A DNA stretch of 14,079 nt from DASPKO01 sp035628055 (GCA_035628055.1 DASPKO010000294.1:1-14079); one strand, 5' to 3'. Counted from the stretch's first letter, positions 7,040 to 14,079 are shown. A program made the numbers and translations. Notes: generated by a model from the letters alone, not told the origin.

Positions 7040-8107
7040 TCAGCCAGGCAGCCCGGTGTATCCCGTAGGGTTCGCGGCGAGCCACGTCCACGCCGATTCC
7101 ACGATCTGGTCAAGGTCCGTGATCGAGGCCGACCAGCCCAGCTCCCGGCCGATCTTGGAGGGGTCCGCGTAGAGCATGGGCGGATCGCCGGGGCGGCGCG
7201 GGCCCCGGCGAACCTCGAAGTCGCGCCCCGTGACGCGCCGGCACGCCTCGATGATCTGTCGCACCGAGTAGCCGGTCCCGATCCCGAGGTTGTAGGTCCG
7301 CACCTCGCCGGCCCCCAGGACCTCCAGCACCCTCAGGTGCGCCCCCACCAGGTCCTCGACGTGGACATAGTCGCGGACGCACGTCCCGTCGGGCGTGGGA
7401 TAATCGTCGCCGAAGACCGTCACGGCGTTCTCGGCGCCGCCGAAGTTCCGGCGCACGCCCAGCGCCGCCTGGAGCACGACCGGGATCAGATGCGTCTCGG
7501 GATGGTGATGCTCGCCGAGCAGCCCGGCCCGGTCACACCCCGCGACATTGAAGTACCGCAGCGCGGCCACGCCGAAGTCGCGGCCCTCCGCCCGCGCCCG
7601 GGCCGCGAGGTCGAAGAGCATGCGCTCCGTGTGGAGCTTGCTCCAGCCGTAGGGATTGATCGGGGACTGCGGGCAGGTCTCCGGGATGGGAATCCAACCC
7701 GGCCCCGGCTCGCCATAGGTCGCGCAGGTGGAGGAGAAGATGAACCGGCTCACGCCGGCCGCCGCGCACGCCTCCAGCAGGGTCAGGGCGCTGGCGGTGT
7801 TGTTCCGGTAGTAGCGCAGGGGCTGTTCGACGCTCTCGCCCACATACGCCAGGGCCGCGAAGTGCATCACCGCGGGCACGCGGTGGCGCGCCAGCAGCCC
7901 GCGCACCAGCTCGGCGTCACCCACGTCGCCCTCCGCGAACACCAGCTCGCCGCCGCGGCGCGCGGCCTCCCCCTCGAGGGCCCGGACCGCGGCCCGGTGC
8001 CCGCGGGACAGGTTGTCCAGCGCCAGCACCCGCCGGCCCTGGCGGAGCAGCGCGAGCACCGCGTGCGATCCGATGTACCCCGCCGCGCCCGTCACCAGAA
8101 CGTCCAT
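7040..8107 (-). CDS. galE: UDP-glucose 4-epimerase
   Basis: NAD-dependent short-chain dehydrogenase/reductase that interconverts UDP-glucose and UDP-galactose, or the N-acetyl forms, supplying sugars for LPS and other surface glycans. It has 355 residues, the usual size. The Rossmann motif TGAAGYIGSH is at 6-15, with Asp31 at the end of the second strand and the DVGD and HFAA cofactor stretches after it. The catalytic SSTCATYG lies at 125-132 and Tyr153-x3-Lys157 in NPYGWSK. RYFNVAG and the C-terminal RRPGDPPMLYADPSKI are also family features. I chose the ATG at 8105-8107 because GAGG, overlapping the upstream stop codon, lies eight bases before it. A GTG nine bases earlier in frame lacks a signal. 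Only ten bases separate it from the VTT gene. Sequence alone does not settle substrate preference. Confidence 0.95.
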   Translation of the reverse strand: MDVLVTGAAGYIGSHAVLALLRQGRRVLALDNLSRGHRAAVRALEGEAARRGGELVFAEGDVGDAELVRGLLARHRVPAVMHFAALAYVGESVEQPLRYYRNNTASALTLLEACAAAGVSRFIFSSTCATYGEPGPGWIPIPETCPQSPINPYGWSKLHTERMLFDLAARARAEGRDFGVAALRYFNVAGCDRAGLLGEHHHPETHLIPVVLQAALGVRRNFGGAENAVTVFGDDYPTPDGTCVRDYVHVEDLVGAHLRVLEVLGAGEVRTYNLGIGTGYSVRQIIEACRRVTGRDFEVRRGPRRPGDPPMLYADPSKIGRELGWSASITDLDQIVESAWTWLAANPTGYTGLPG

Positions 8108-8117
8108 GTTCCGCACC

Positions 8118-8780
8118 TCAAAGGACCTTGAACGTGGCGACCGCGGCGCCCACCACGATCACCAGGGCCAGCGTCAGGACGTTGAAGTACTTCTCGACGA
8201 AGTGGCGCATCCGCTCCCCATACCACCAGAGCAGAAACCCAACCAGGAAGAATCGTCCGCCCCGCCCGACGACCGAGGCGATCACGAACATCGGGAGGGG
8301 CACGGCGCAGACGCCGCCCGCGATCGTGAACACCTTGTAGGGGATCGGAGTGAAGGCCGCGATGAAGACCACCCAGAAGCCATGGTCCCTGTAGAGGTCG
8401 CTCACGCGCTCGAACTTCTCTGGCGAGAAGACGAAGCGGTAAAAGTACTCATCCACGGTCTGCCAGAGGCCCCAGCCGATGACGTACCCCGCCAGCCCGC
8501 CCGCCACCGAGCCGACCGTGCTGACCGCCGCGTAGAAGAAAGCCCGGCCGCGCGTCCCCAGCGTGAGGGCGATCTGCAGCACGTCGGGCGGGATGGGAAA
8601 GAAGCTCGATTCGGCGAATGAATGGACGAGCAGCGCCGGCGTGCCGTAGGCCGTATTCGCCCAGGAGAGCACCCATTCGTACAGCCGGCGGTGCAGGGCC
8701 CAGCGCGGAGCGTGCGCCCGCCGGTGTGCGGGCCGAGGGCGCGCGCCGTCCTTCGGGGTGTCGGCCGGCTCGCGCTTCAC
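8118..8780 (-). CDS. YqaA-like VTT-domain (DedA/SNARE-associated family) membrane protein
   Basis: Polytopic inner-membrane protein of the VTT/DedA superfamily, whose members are linked to lipid-carrier or phospholipid flipping and membrane homeostasis. This subgroup resembles YqaA. The start is the GTG at 8778-8780, whose GTGA overlaps the lgt stop, giving 220 residues. A basic Pro/Arg-rich cytoplasmic N-terminus (1-32) precedes the core. FAESSFFPIPPDVLQIAL (55-72) is the first re-entrant signature and FIAAFTPIPYKVFTIAGG (139-156) the second. Each carries the P-x-P pattern typical of the two inverted half-repeats. RGGRFFLVGFLLWWYG (173-188) and a final helix (about 200-216) complete it. The frame is open upstream into lgt, but that part is antisense-like Gly/Arg-rich sequence, so I exclude it. 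Its place between lgt and galE fits an envelope role. The transported substrate, if any, is unknown. Confidence 0.87.
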   Translation of the reverse strand: MKREPADTPKDGARPRPAHRRAHAPRWALHRRLYEWVLSWANTAYGTPALLVHSFAESSFFPIPPDVLQIALTLGTRGRAFFYAAVSTVGSVAGGLAGYVIGWGLWQTVDEYFYRFVFSPEKFERVSDLYRDHGFWVVFIAAFTPIPYKVFTIAGGVCAVPLPMFVIASVVGRGGRFFLVGFLLWWYGERMRHFVEKYFNVLTLALVIVVGAAVATFKVL

Positions 8781-9874
8781 GGGGTTGATGGTGGCCTCCC
8801 CGCCGGGCGCAACCACCCGCCGAGGCGCGGCCCGGGGCGCCCCAGAACCGCCGGCAGCGCGATCACGCCCACCACCACCATGACGACGCTGAGCCACTGC
8901 CCCATGGTCAGGCCCGCGAAACGCCCGTCTGGGTCCTCACCCAACGTCCCCTCCAGGAACTGCGGGTCCGGGAGGCGGAACTGCTCGGTGACGATCCGCA
9001 GGATCCCATAGAAGAGCACGAAGAGGCACCCGATGAGCCCGGCCTTGCGCGGGCGCGCCCAGGCGACCCACAGGATCAGCCCGAGTACGGGACCCTCCGC
9101 GAACGCCTGGTAGAGCTGCGACGGGTGACGCGCCGAGAGAATCCGGGCCAGCTCGGGGGCAAACTCGTCGGCGCGGCGGATGAGCGCGTCGACGTCTCCC
9201 GCCCGGTCCACCAGCGACCAGAGCAGCCGCTCCTGCGCCGGCGTGAGCTCCGGGGTGTGGCCCCGGGGCCGCTCCGTGCGCGAGACCCATCCGCTCAGCT
9301 CGTGGGGGAAGCGAACGCTCCACCACGGCGCCGGCTGGCCGGGCGGCGCCACGATCCGGCCGAGCAGCTCACCGTTGATGAAGTTGGCCACGCGCCCGAG
9401 CGTCAGGCCGATGGGCGCGAGAAAGGCGACCGCGTCGGTGATGTGCAGGAACGGGACGGGCGCCGGGGGCCGGGCGTCGCCGGGCTCGCGCCACCCCCGG
9501 CTGACGCGCCACGAGGCCAGGATGACCCCGACGATCCCGCCGTGGCTCGCCATGCCGCCCTGATTGATCGCCAGCAGGCCCCACCAGGGGAAGCCCTCGG
9601 AGAAGCTCCAGAGCAGCTCGCGCTGGTAGACCAGCACGTAGCCGAGGCGCCCGCCGACGAGGACTCCGCCGATGAACCACATCATCGCGTCGCCGACGCG
9701 CCCCGGGGCAATGAGCACGACGCCCCGGCGCGTGAGCCAGCGGAGCAGGAGGTACCCGAGGAGGAAGCCGGTCAGGTACGCCGTGCCGTACCACCGCACA
9801 CCGTACCCGCCGCCGAAGCGCACGATGTACGGGTCGAGCGTGTGGACCCACGCGCCCAGAGCCGGCATGATCAT
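8777..9874 (-). CDS. lgt: Prolipoprotein diacylglyceryl transferase
   Basis: Inner-membrane enzyme that moves diacylglycerol from phosphatidylglycerol to the lipobox cysteine of prolipoproteins, the first step of lipoprotein maturation. The start is the ATG at 9872-9874, whose ATGA overlaps the scpA stop, giving 365 residues. Several membrane helices are visible. The GGMASHGGIVG region has His111. The Lgt signature GRVANFINGELLGR lies at 160-173, with Ala where Gly is most common. HPSQLYQ is at 250-256, and a late R-x-VTEQFRLPD at 293-303 precedes MGQWLS. The protein is 70-100 residues longer than most Lgt proteins. Most of the excess lies between residues 192 and 248, a charged insertion in the extracytoplasmic loop before HPSQLYQ; a Pro-rich stretch near 131-141 adds some. 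The stop overlaps the next gene's GTG, suggesting translational coupling. Confidence 0.95.
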   Translation of the reverse strand: MIMPALGAWVHTLDPYIVRFGGGYGVRWYGTAYLTGFLLGYLLLRWLTRRGVVLIAPGRVGDAMMWFIGGVLVGGRLGYVLVYQRELLWSFSEGFPWWGLLAINQGGMASHGGIVGVILASWRVSRGWREPGDARPPAPVPFLHITDAVAFLAPIGLTLGRVANFINGELLGRIVAPPGQPAPWWSVRFPHELSGWVSRTERPRGHTPELTPAQERLLWSLVDRAGDVDALIRRADEFAPELARILSARHPSQLYQAFAEGPVLGLILWVAWARPRKAGLIGCLFVLFYGILRIVTEQFRLPDPQFLEGTLGEDPDGRFAGLTMGQWLSVVMVVVGVIALPAVLGRPGPRLGGWLRPAGRPPSTP

Positions 9875-10719
9875 GGCGCGGGGGCGCCCTGGCCGGAGGC
9901 TCCGGGTGCGGCGGCGTCGGCCGCCAGGTCCGGCTCGCCCGGGGCCAGCTCGAGCATGATCTCGCCGTGCACCGTCTCCTGGCGCACCGTCACCACGCGC
10001 CGCCGCACCAGCTCGAGCATCGCCAGGAACAGCCCCAGAGCCTCCGAGCGCGTCCGGCCCGCGAAGACCGCGGCGAACCCGAGCCCCCCCCCCGCCGCCG
10101 CCTCGCGCCGCAGACGGTCCACCAGGTCCGCGGCGTGGAGCTCGATCGGCGTGTCGTCCACGACCACGCGATGCGTCCCCACGCGCCCCAGGTCCACCGT
10201 GCGCAGCACCCGCGCGAACGCCTCCACCAGGTCCGACAGGCTCACGTCCTCCAGGTCCAGCGGCCCCCCGGCGTCGGGCGCGGGGCTCGGCGGTTCGCTC
10301 GCGGCCGCCCCGCGGGCCGGGTACCGCCCCTCCCACTGCGCCCGCCGCCGCTCCAGCGCCCGCGCCGCGTCGCGGAAGGCCTTGTATTCCAGGAGCTGCT
10401 TCACGAGCTCGGTGCGCGGATCACCCGGCGCCGGCCGCCCCTCACCCTCCGCGGGGCCTCCGCCCCCCGCGCCGCTGGGCGCCGTGGGCGACACCACGCG
10501 CGACTTGAGCTCGGTCAGCGTCGCCGCCATCACCAGGAACTCGCCGGCGGCATCGATGTCGATCTCGCCGAGGCCCTCCTGCAGGAACGCGATGTACTGG
10601 TCGGCGATCACGGCGACGGGGATGTCGGTGATCTCGACCTCGGCGCGGCGGATCAGGAACAGCAGCAGGTCCAGCGGGCCCTCGAAGCGATCCAGCCGGA
10701 CTGTGTATTCGCTCGCCAC
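9871..10719 (-). CDS. scpA: Segregation and condensation protein A
   Basis: Kleisin subunit of the SMC-ScpA-ScpB condensin complex, which compacts and helps segregate the chromosome. The 282-residue frame starts at the GTG at 10717-10719, with GAGG eight bases upstream. The N-terminal signature FEGPLDLLLFLIRRAEVEITDIP (13-35), which binds the SMC neck, is clear, followed by AVIADQYIAFLQ. The middle (about 90-135) is Pro/Gly-rich and low in complexity. DLVEAFARVLR and the C-terminal winged-helix part (FLAMLELVRRRVVTVRQ, near 225-243) contact the SMC head. An uninterrupted tract of ten G residues in the coding strand (10084-10093) encodes the Gly run near residues 209-212, and the frame continues correctly across it. 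It is the first gene of the leftward run. No scpB is seen nearby. Confidence 0.94.
   Translation of the reverse strand: MASEYTVRLDRFEGPLDLLLFLIRRAEVEITDIPVAVIADQYIAFLQEGLGEIDIDAAGEFLVMAATLTELKSRVVSPTAPSGAGGGGPAEGEGRPAPGDPRTELVKQLLEYKAFRDAARALERRRAQWEGRYPARGAAASEPPSPAPDAGGPLDLEDVSLSDLVEAFARVLRTVDLGRVGTHRVVVDDTPIELHAADLVDRLRREAAAGGGLGFAAVFAGRTRSEALGLFLAMLELVRRRVVTVRQETVHGEIMLELAPGEPDLAADAAAPGASGQGAPAP
10084..10093. repeat. Ten-base homopolymer (G10 on the coding strand) inside scpA
   Basis: Ten consecutive C on the plus strand, G10 in the scpA reading direction, sit between the codons for an Ala run and a Leu-Gly-Phe stretch. ScpA-like sequence is in the same frame on both sides, so the copy shown is in the ON frame. 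Homopolymers of this length are prone to polymerase slippage and also to sequencing error. Confidence 0.85.
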
Positions 10720-10793
10720 CGGCCGATCCTCGCGCGCCCGCCGCGTCCGTGCCGCCGAGCGCGTCCGCGGCCTCGGAGTGTACTCTTAGCCCG
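10720..10793. promoter_or_regulatory. Divergent promoter region between scpA and kdsD
   Basis: Seventy-four bases separate the scpA GTG from the kdsD ATG on opposite strands, so promoters for both long gene runs should lie here. The scpA side has GAGG eight bases before its start. On the kdsD side the least GC-rich piece, TGTACTCTT (10779-10787), could include a -10-like TACTCT. No -35 match is visible, and if used it would put the transcript start almost at the ATG (leaderless). These assignments are tentative. Confidence 0.35.
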
Positions 10794-11855
10794 ATGCCAC
10801 GGTCGCCGACACTGACGGGCCCGGGCGGGGGCCCCCCGCCGCCCGCGGCGCGCCCCGACCTCGAGCTCGCGCGGCGCGTCATCGCCGCCGAGAGCGCGGC
10901 CGTCGCCGGGCTCGCCCACCGCCTGGATGACGGGTTCCTCCGCGCCGTCGACCTGGTCGTCGCCTGCGCCGACGCGGGCGGGACCGTGCTGGTCACGGGC
11001 CTGGGCAAGTCCGGGCTCATCGGGGCCAAGATCTCCGCCACCCTCGCGAGCCTCGGAGTGCCCTCGCACCCGGTCCACCCCACCGAGGCCGCCCACGGCG
11101 ACCTGGGTCGGTTCCGCAGGTGCGATGTCTGCCTGGCCCTCTCGTACTCGGGCGAGACCGACGAGGTGGTCGCCCTGGCGGGCGCGCTCCGGCAGGACGG
11201 GGTCCCCGTGATCGCCATGACCGCCGGGTGCCGCGGGGAGCGCCCCTCGTCGCTGGAGCGGCTCGCCACCGCCACCCTGGCGATCGGCGCCGTCGATGAC
11301 GCCGCCGGGCTGCCCCCCGCGCCCGCCTGCTCGACCACGGCCATGCTGGCCCTGGGCGACGCGCTCGCCCTGACCGCCTCGCACCGCCGGAACTTCACCA
11401 ACGATGACTTCGCGCGCCGGCACCCCGGCGGGTCCCTGGGGGGCCTTCTGCGCCCCGTCACCGAGGCGCTCCGCTTCACCGTCGGGAAGAACCTGACCCC
11501 GGTCCCCGACGACGTGAGCGTCGCCGAGGCGCTCCGCCTCGCCGACACGACCACGCGCCGTCCCGGGGCCCTGCTGCTGGTGGATCGCGGCACCGGCGTG
11601 CTGAGCGGCATCTTCACCGACGCCGACCTCCGCCGCCTCATCCAGCGCCGCCGCGACGGCGACCTCGATCAGCCCATCGACCGGCTCATGACCCGGGACC
11701 CGAGCACCCTCCCCGAGTCGGCCCTCGTCCGCGACGCCGTCAACATGGTGCGCGAGCAGCGCCGCGACGAGATCCCGGTCGTGGACTCCGCCGGCCGCCC
11801 GGTCGGCCTCCTCGATGTCCAGGACCTGATCGCCATGCGCCTGGTGAGCGAGTGA
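10794..11855 (+). CDS. kdsD: Arabinose-5-phosphate isomerase (KdsD/KpsF/GutQ family)
   Basis: Converts ribulose 5-phosphate to arabinose 5-phosphate, the entry step to KDO of LPS inner core. Starting at the ATG at 10794 gives 353 residues, against 328 in E. coli KdsD. The frame extends to a GTG at 10749, but the added part is not protein-like. A Pro/Gly-rich tail (1-20) precedes a SIS sugar-isomerase domain: GLGKSGLIGAKISATLASLG (69-88, Lys72), HPTEAAHGDLG (95-105), LSYSGETDE (116-124) and RRHPGGSLG (208-216, His210). Two CBS domains follow, about 225-285 (SGIFTDADLRR) and 297-350 (EIPVVD, LLDVQDL). The closest site to a ribosome binding site, GGAG, is 15 bases upstream and weak. The last codons overlap the kdsC start as GTGA. 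Adjacent kdsC supports KdsD over the sugar-alcohol paralogue GutQ. Confidence 0.95.
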   Translation: MPRSPTLTGPGGGPPPPAARPDLELARRVIAAESAAVAGLAHRLDDGFLRAVDLVVACADAGGTVLVTGLGKSGLIGAKISATLASLGVPSHPVHPTEAAHGDLGRFRRCDVCLALSYSGETDEVVALAGALRQDGVPVIAMTAGCRGERPSSLERLATATLAIGAVDDAAGLPPAPACSTTAMLALGDALALTASHRRNFTNDDFARRHPGGSLGGLLRPVTEALRFTVGKNLTPVPDDVSVAEALRLADTTTRRPGALLLVDRGTGVLSGIFTDADLRRLIQRRRDGDLDQPIDRLMTRDPSTLPESALVRDAVNMVREQRRDEIPVVDSAGRPVGLLDVQDLIAMRLVSE

Positions 11856-12403
11856 CCGCGCCCCCGCGCCGCTTCGCCGATCCGGCCACGGTGCGCCTGC
11901 TCGTGCTCGATGTCGACGGCGTGCTGACCGACGGCTCCATCATGCTCGACGACACCGGGCGCGAGCTCAAACGCTTCCACGCCCGCGACGGCGTCGGCCT
12001 CCGCGTCTGGGGCCGCCTCGGCTTCTCCACCGCGATCATCACCGGGCGCGTCGGCGGGGCCGTCCGCCACCGCATGGCCGAGCTGGGGATCACCGAGCTC
12101 ATCATGGGGGCCCGCGACAAGGAGGCGCCCCTGCGCGACCTCGCGCTCCGAACGGGCGTCCCGCCGGCCGAGATGGCCTTCGTCGGCGACGACTGGCCCG
12201 ACCTGGCCCCCATGTCGCTCGTCGGCTATCCCATCGCGGTGGCCGATGCCACCGCGGCGGTCAGACAGGCCGCCGCCCTGGTCACCGCGGCGCCCGGCGG
12301 CCGCGGGGCGGTGCGCGAGGCGGTGGAGCACCTGCTCGTCGCCAAGGGCCTGCTCGGGACCGCGATCGGGGTCTACTGGAGCGGCGCCGGCCCCGTAGGA
12401 TGA
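11852..12403 (+). CDS. kdsC: 3-deoxy-D-manno-octulosonate 8-phosphate phosphatase
   Basis: HAD-superfamily phosphatase that releases KDO from KDO 8-phosphate in the cytoplasm. It has 183 residues, matching the small cap-less KdsC type that works as a tetramer. HAD motif I is LDVDGVLTDG with Asp20 and Asp22. RDGVGLRVW (46-54) is typical of KdsC. Motif II is IITGR with Thr64, Lys90 in GARDK supplies motif III, and VGDDWPDL (111-118, Asp113-Asp114) is motif IV. The start is a GTG at 11852-11854 whose GTGA overlaps the kdsD stop. The stop at 12401-12403 overlaps the next ATG as ATGA. A short C-terminal tail (about 165-183) extends past the fold. Homologous HAD enzymes for N-acylneuraminate 9-phosphate look alike, but the kdsD neighbour favours KDO. 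Confidence 0.95.
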   Translation: MTAPPRRFADPATVRLLVLDVDGVLTDGSIMLDDTGRELKRFHARDGVGLRVWGRLGFSTAIITGRVGGAVRHRMAELGITELIMGARDKEAPLRDLALRTGVPPAEMAFVGDDWPDLAPMSLVGYPIAVADATAAVRQAAALVTAAPGGRGAVREAVEHLLVAKGLLGTAIGVYWSGAGPVG

Positions 12404-14079
12404 GGCTCATGGCCCGCGGCGCCCGCTCGCTCTCAACCCGAACCGCCGGCCTGCTCCTGGCCCTCGCCTTCGCCCTCATCGCCGCCGGCGTGATCCTGGT
12501 CGTCGTCGTCCGGGGCCAGGGCAGCGGCGCGGGCCTGGGGTCGGCCAGCTCGGACCTCGGCGTGCCGGTTCGGCCGCCCGAGAGCGGCCGCGGCGTGCAG
12601 GGGGCCCGCGACACCCGAGTGCAGTTCGCCGACCGGCACGACCCCTCCCGCGTCGCCAGCGAGCTGCAGTGGGCGACTCTCGACCCCAGGGAGCGCGGCC
12701 GGGCCGACGTGACCGAGCCCCGCGCGTGGGTCTATTTCAAGGACGGCCGGGTCGGCCACGTCAAGGCCCAGCGCGGGCAGCTCTACATGCCCGAGCAGGG
12801 AAAGCATCCCGAGACCGGCACCTTTGTCGGCGGTGTGCTGGGCCGTGTCTTCGGCCCGCGCCCGCCCGGCGACACCCGGCCCATCGACCCCGAGACCGAC
12901 ACCCCCGAGGTCCTCTTCTTCGCCGAGACCATCGAGTTCAACATGCCCATGGGCTCGATCACCACCAGCGACGAGTTCCGCGTGGAATCGTCCGAGGTGA
13001 CCTTCCGCGCCCGCGGCCTGGTGCTGCACTGGAACGAGGTCCGCGACCGCGTCGAGCTCTTCCAGACCGACGGCAACAACTCGCTCCAGTACGTGCGCCG
13101 GCCCGGCGCGACCAACCCCATGCAGCACCGGGCACCCCCCGCGCCGGAATCCGCATCCGTGCCGGGGACCGGGCCCGCCGGGGCGGCCGCCCAGGCGCCC
13201 CGGGCGCCCCGCCTCGACTTCTACAAGGCCGTGCTGGCCGGCCACGTCGAGCTGGCCCAGAACCAGCGCCTGCTCACCTCCGACAACCTCGACCTCTGGG
13301 TGCGCCTGGTGGACCGGCGCCTGGCGCCGGGCGCGCTGGGCCCCGCAACCCCCCAGGCGCCGGGCTCCGCCGGAGACGGCGCCGCGCCCCCCCCACCTCC
13401 CCCCGCGGAGACCGGCGCCGAGCTCGCGCCGGCGCCGGCGGACGCTCCCACGGGCGCCGGGGCGATCACGCTCTCCTGGAGCGGCCCGCTCACCGTCCGC
13501 CCCATGGAGGCCGCGCCCCCGGAGCTGGCGCGCGACGACGTCGCGCTCCGCTTCACCGCCGATGGTTCCAACACCGTGGGGCTGCGCGACACCGCGGCCG
13601 GCCTCACGGGGGCCTGCGCCTGGCTCGCCTACGGGGCGACGTCACGCCTGGTCACGCTCGCGGGGCGCGGCCCGGTCGACGTCCGTCTCGCCGACGCGCG
13701 CGGCAGCGCCATCGAGAGCGATCGCGTCGAGATCGCCGTCGCGGCCCGCACCGCGCACGTGCCCGGCGCCGGCCGCCTCCTCCGGGACGCGGGCTCGGAC
13801 CGGGCCGGAGCCGCGCCCCCCGCCATCACCTGGCGCGAGCAGGCCGACTTCGTCTTCGAGCCCGGCGCCGGGACCGATTCGTGGCGCCTCCGCGAGGCGC
13901 TCCTGGCCGGGAGCGTCGCGGCCCAGGACGGGCCGCGCGCCCTCCGCGGCGAGTCCTTCCATGCCTATTTCGCTCCCGCGCCGGACGGCCGGCCCCTGCT
14001 CGGCCGGCTGGTGATCCAGGAGCAGGCCGTCGCCGATGGGCAGTCGGCCGGCTCCCTGCGGGCCAGCCGCATCGACATC
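12400..14079 (+). CDS. lptC: Large LptC-like LPS export protein, 3' end beyond window
   Basis: Open frame of 560 codons to the window edge with no stop. It starts at the ATG at 12400-12402, overlapping the kdsC stop; a second ATG at 12409 is an alternative. A short basic N-terminus is followed by one membrane helix at about 15-37, then extracytoplasmic sequence, the layout of LptC, which bridges LptB2FG and LptA. Beta-strand-rich repeats of the LptC/OstA type are visible: RAWVYFKDGRVGHVKAQRGQL, EFRVESSEVTFRARGLVLHW and VLAGHVELAQNQRLLTSDNL (about 287-306). Low-complexity Pro/Ala linkers separate these, including one with six Pro near 330-335. E. coli LptC is only 191 residues, so this is at least three times larger and may combine LptC- and LptA-like modules. 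The domain call rests on context, topology and pattern rather than a clear signature. Confidence 0.72.
   Translation, partial: MRLMARGARSLSTRTAGLLLALAFALIAAGVILVVVVRGQGSGAGLGSASSDLGVPVRPPESGRGVQGARDTRVQFADRHDPSRVASELQWATLDPRERGRADVTEPRAWVYFKDGRVGHVKAQRGQLYMPEQGKHPETGTFVGGVLGRVFGPRPPGDTRPIDPETDTPEVLFFAETIEFNMPMGSITTSDEFRVESSEVTFRARGLVLHWNEVRDRVELFQTDGNNSLQYVRRPGATNPMQHRAPPAPESASVPGTGPAGAAAQAPRAPRLDFYKAVLAGHVELAQNQRLLTSDNLDLWVRLVDRRLAPGALGPATPQAPGSAGDGAAPPPPPPAETGAELAPAPADAPTGAGAITLSWSGPLTVRPMEAAPPELARDDVALRFTADGSNTVGLRDTAAGLTGACAWLAYGATSRLVTLAGRGPVDVRLADARGSAIESDRVEIAVAARTAHVPGAGRLLRDAGSDRAGAAPPAITWREQADFVFEPGAGTDSWRLREALLAGSVAAQDGPRALRGESFHAYFAPAPDGRPLLGRLVIQEQAVADGQSAGSLRASRIDI

Noticed and set aside
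8108..8116. GTG start for galE three codons upstream of the chosen ATG.
   Set aside because: GAGG lies eight bases before the ATG but overlaps the GTG itself, so it can only serve the ATG.
8781..8897. Upstream extension of the VTT protein to an ATG at 8897.
   Set aside because: It would overlap lgt by about 120 bases with Gly/Arg-rich sequence. The GTG at 8780 overlapping the lgt stop is more economical.
9875..10336. Upstream extension of the lgt frame, which stays open well past the ATG at 9874.
   Set aside because: The extension is Gly/Arg/Ala-rich, overlaps scpA on the same strand in another frame and has no Lgt similarity. The ATGA overlap start matches the family N-terminus.
9125..10789. 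Open frame of 554 codons on the plus strand across lgt and scpA.
   Set aside because: It is antisense to two confidently identified genes and made of Ser/Arg/Ala/Pro runs with no domain.
10749..10793. GTG start for kdsD fifteen codons upstream.
   Set aside because: The added residues are not conserved-looking, would use most of the divergent promoter region and have no ribosome binding site.
1..14079. Searched by eye for tRNA or rRNA genes, CRISPR repeats, insertion-sequence ends, prophage, toxin-antitoxin or defence genes.
   Set aside because: None was seen. Every sizeable stretch is covered by a coding sequence of uniform composition, and the gaps between genes are at most about 125 bases.

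Overview
This is a very GC-rich (roughly 70% or more by eye), gene-dense chromosomal window from a Gram-negative-type bacterium. Genes for 3-deoxy-D-manno-octulosonate (KDO) synthesis and an LptC-like lipopolysaccharide (LPS) export protein point to an outer membrane with LPS. The tiny CxxxxC/CxxC zinc-ribbon protein, the oversized LptC-like protein and the long low-complexity Ala/Pro/Gly linkers suggest a planctomycete, perhaps Phycisphaerae. That placement is an impression, not a demonstrated assignment. I see no mobile elements, CRISPR arrays, tRNA or rRNA genes, and no stretch over 300 bases lacks a gene.

Layout. (1) 1-3256, minus strand: purA -> uppS -> cdsA, with cdsA cut by the left window edge. 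(2) 3382-3582, plus strand: a 66-residue zinc-ribbon protein, divergent from purA and convergent with the next gene. (3) 3612-10719, minus strand, a tight run in transcription order: scpA -> lgt -> YqaA-like VTT membrane protein -> galE -> unknown 335-residue protein -> DUF255 thioredoxin-fold protein. The first junctions use ATGA and GTGA stop/start overlaps. (4) 10794-14079, plus strand: kdsD -> kdsC -> lptC-like, again joined by GTGA and ATGA overlaps. The last gene is open at the right edge.

The theme is envelope construction. CdsA makes CDP-diacylglycerol for phospholipids. UppS makes the undecaprenyl carrier for peptidoglycan and polysaccharides. Lgt lipidates lipoproteins. GalE supplies UDP-galactose-type sugars. 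KdsD and KdsC are two of the steps to KDO, and LptC delivers LPS to the outer membrane. PurA (purine synthesis) and ScpA (chromosome condensation) are housekeeping genes embedded in these runs.

I found no sign of a new defence, mobile or biosynthetic system. The points most worth a second look are a DUF255 protein carrying a DsbD-N-like C-terminal domain with a second cysteine pair, kdsD-kdsC-lptC gene order like that of Enterobacteria, the very large LptC-like protein, a ten-base G tract inside scpA, and the unrecognised 335-residue protein.
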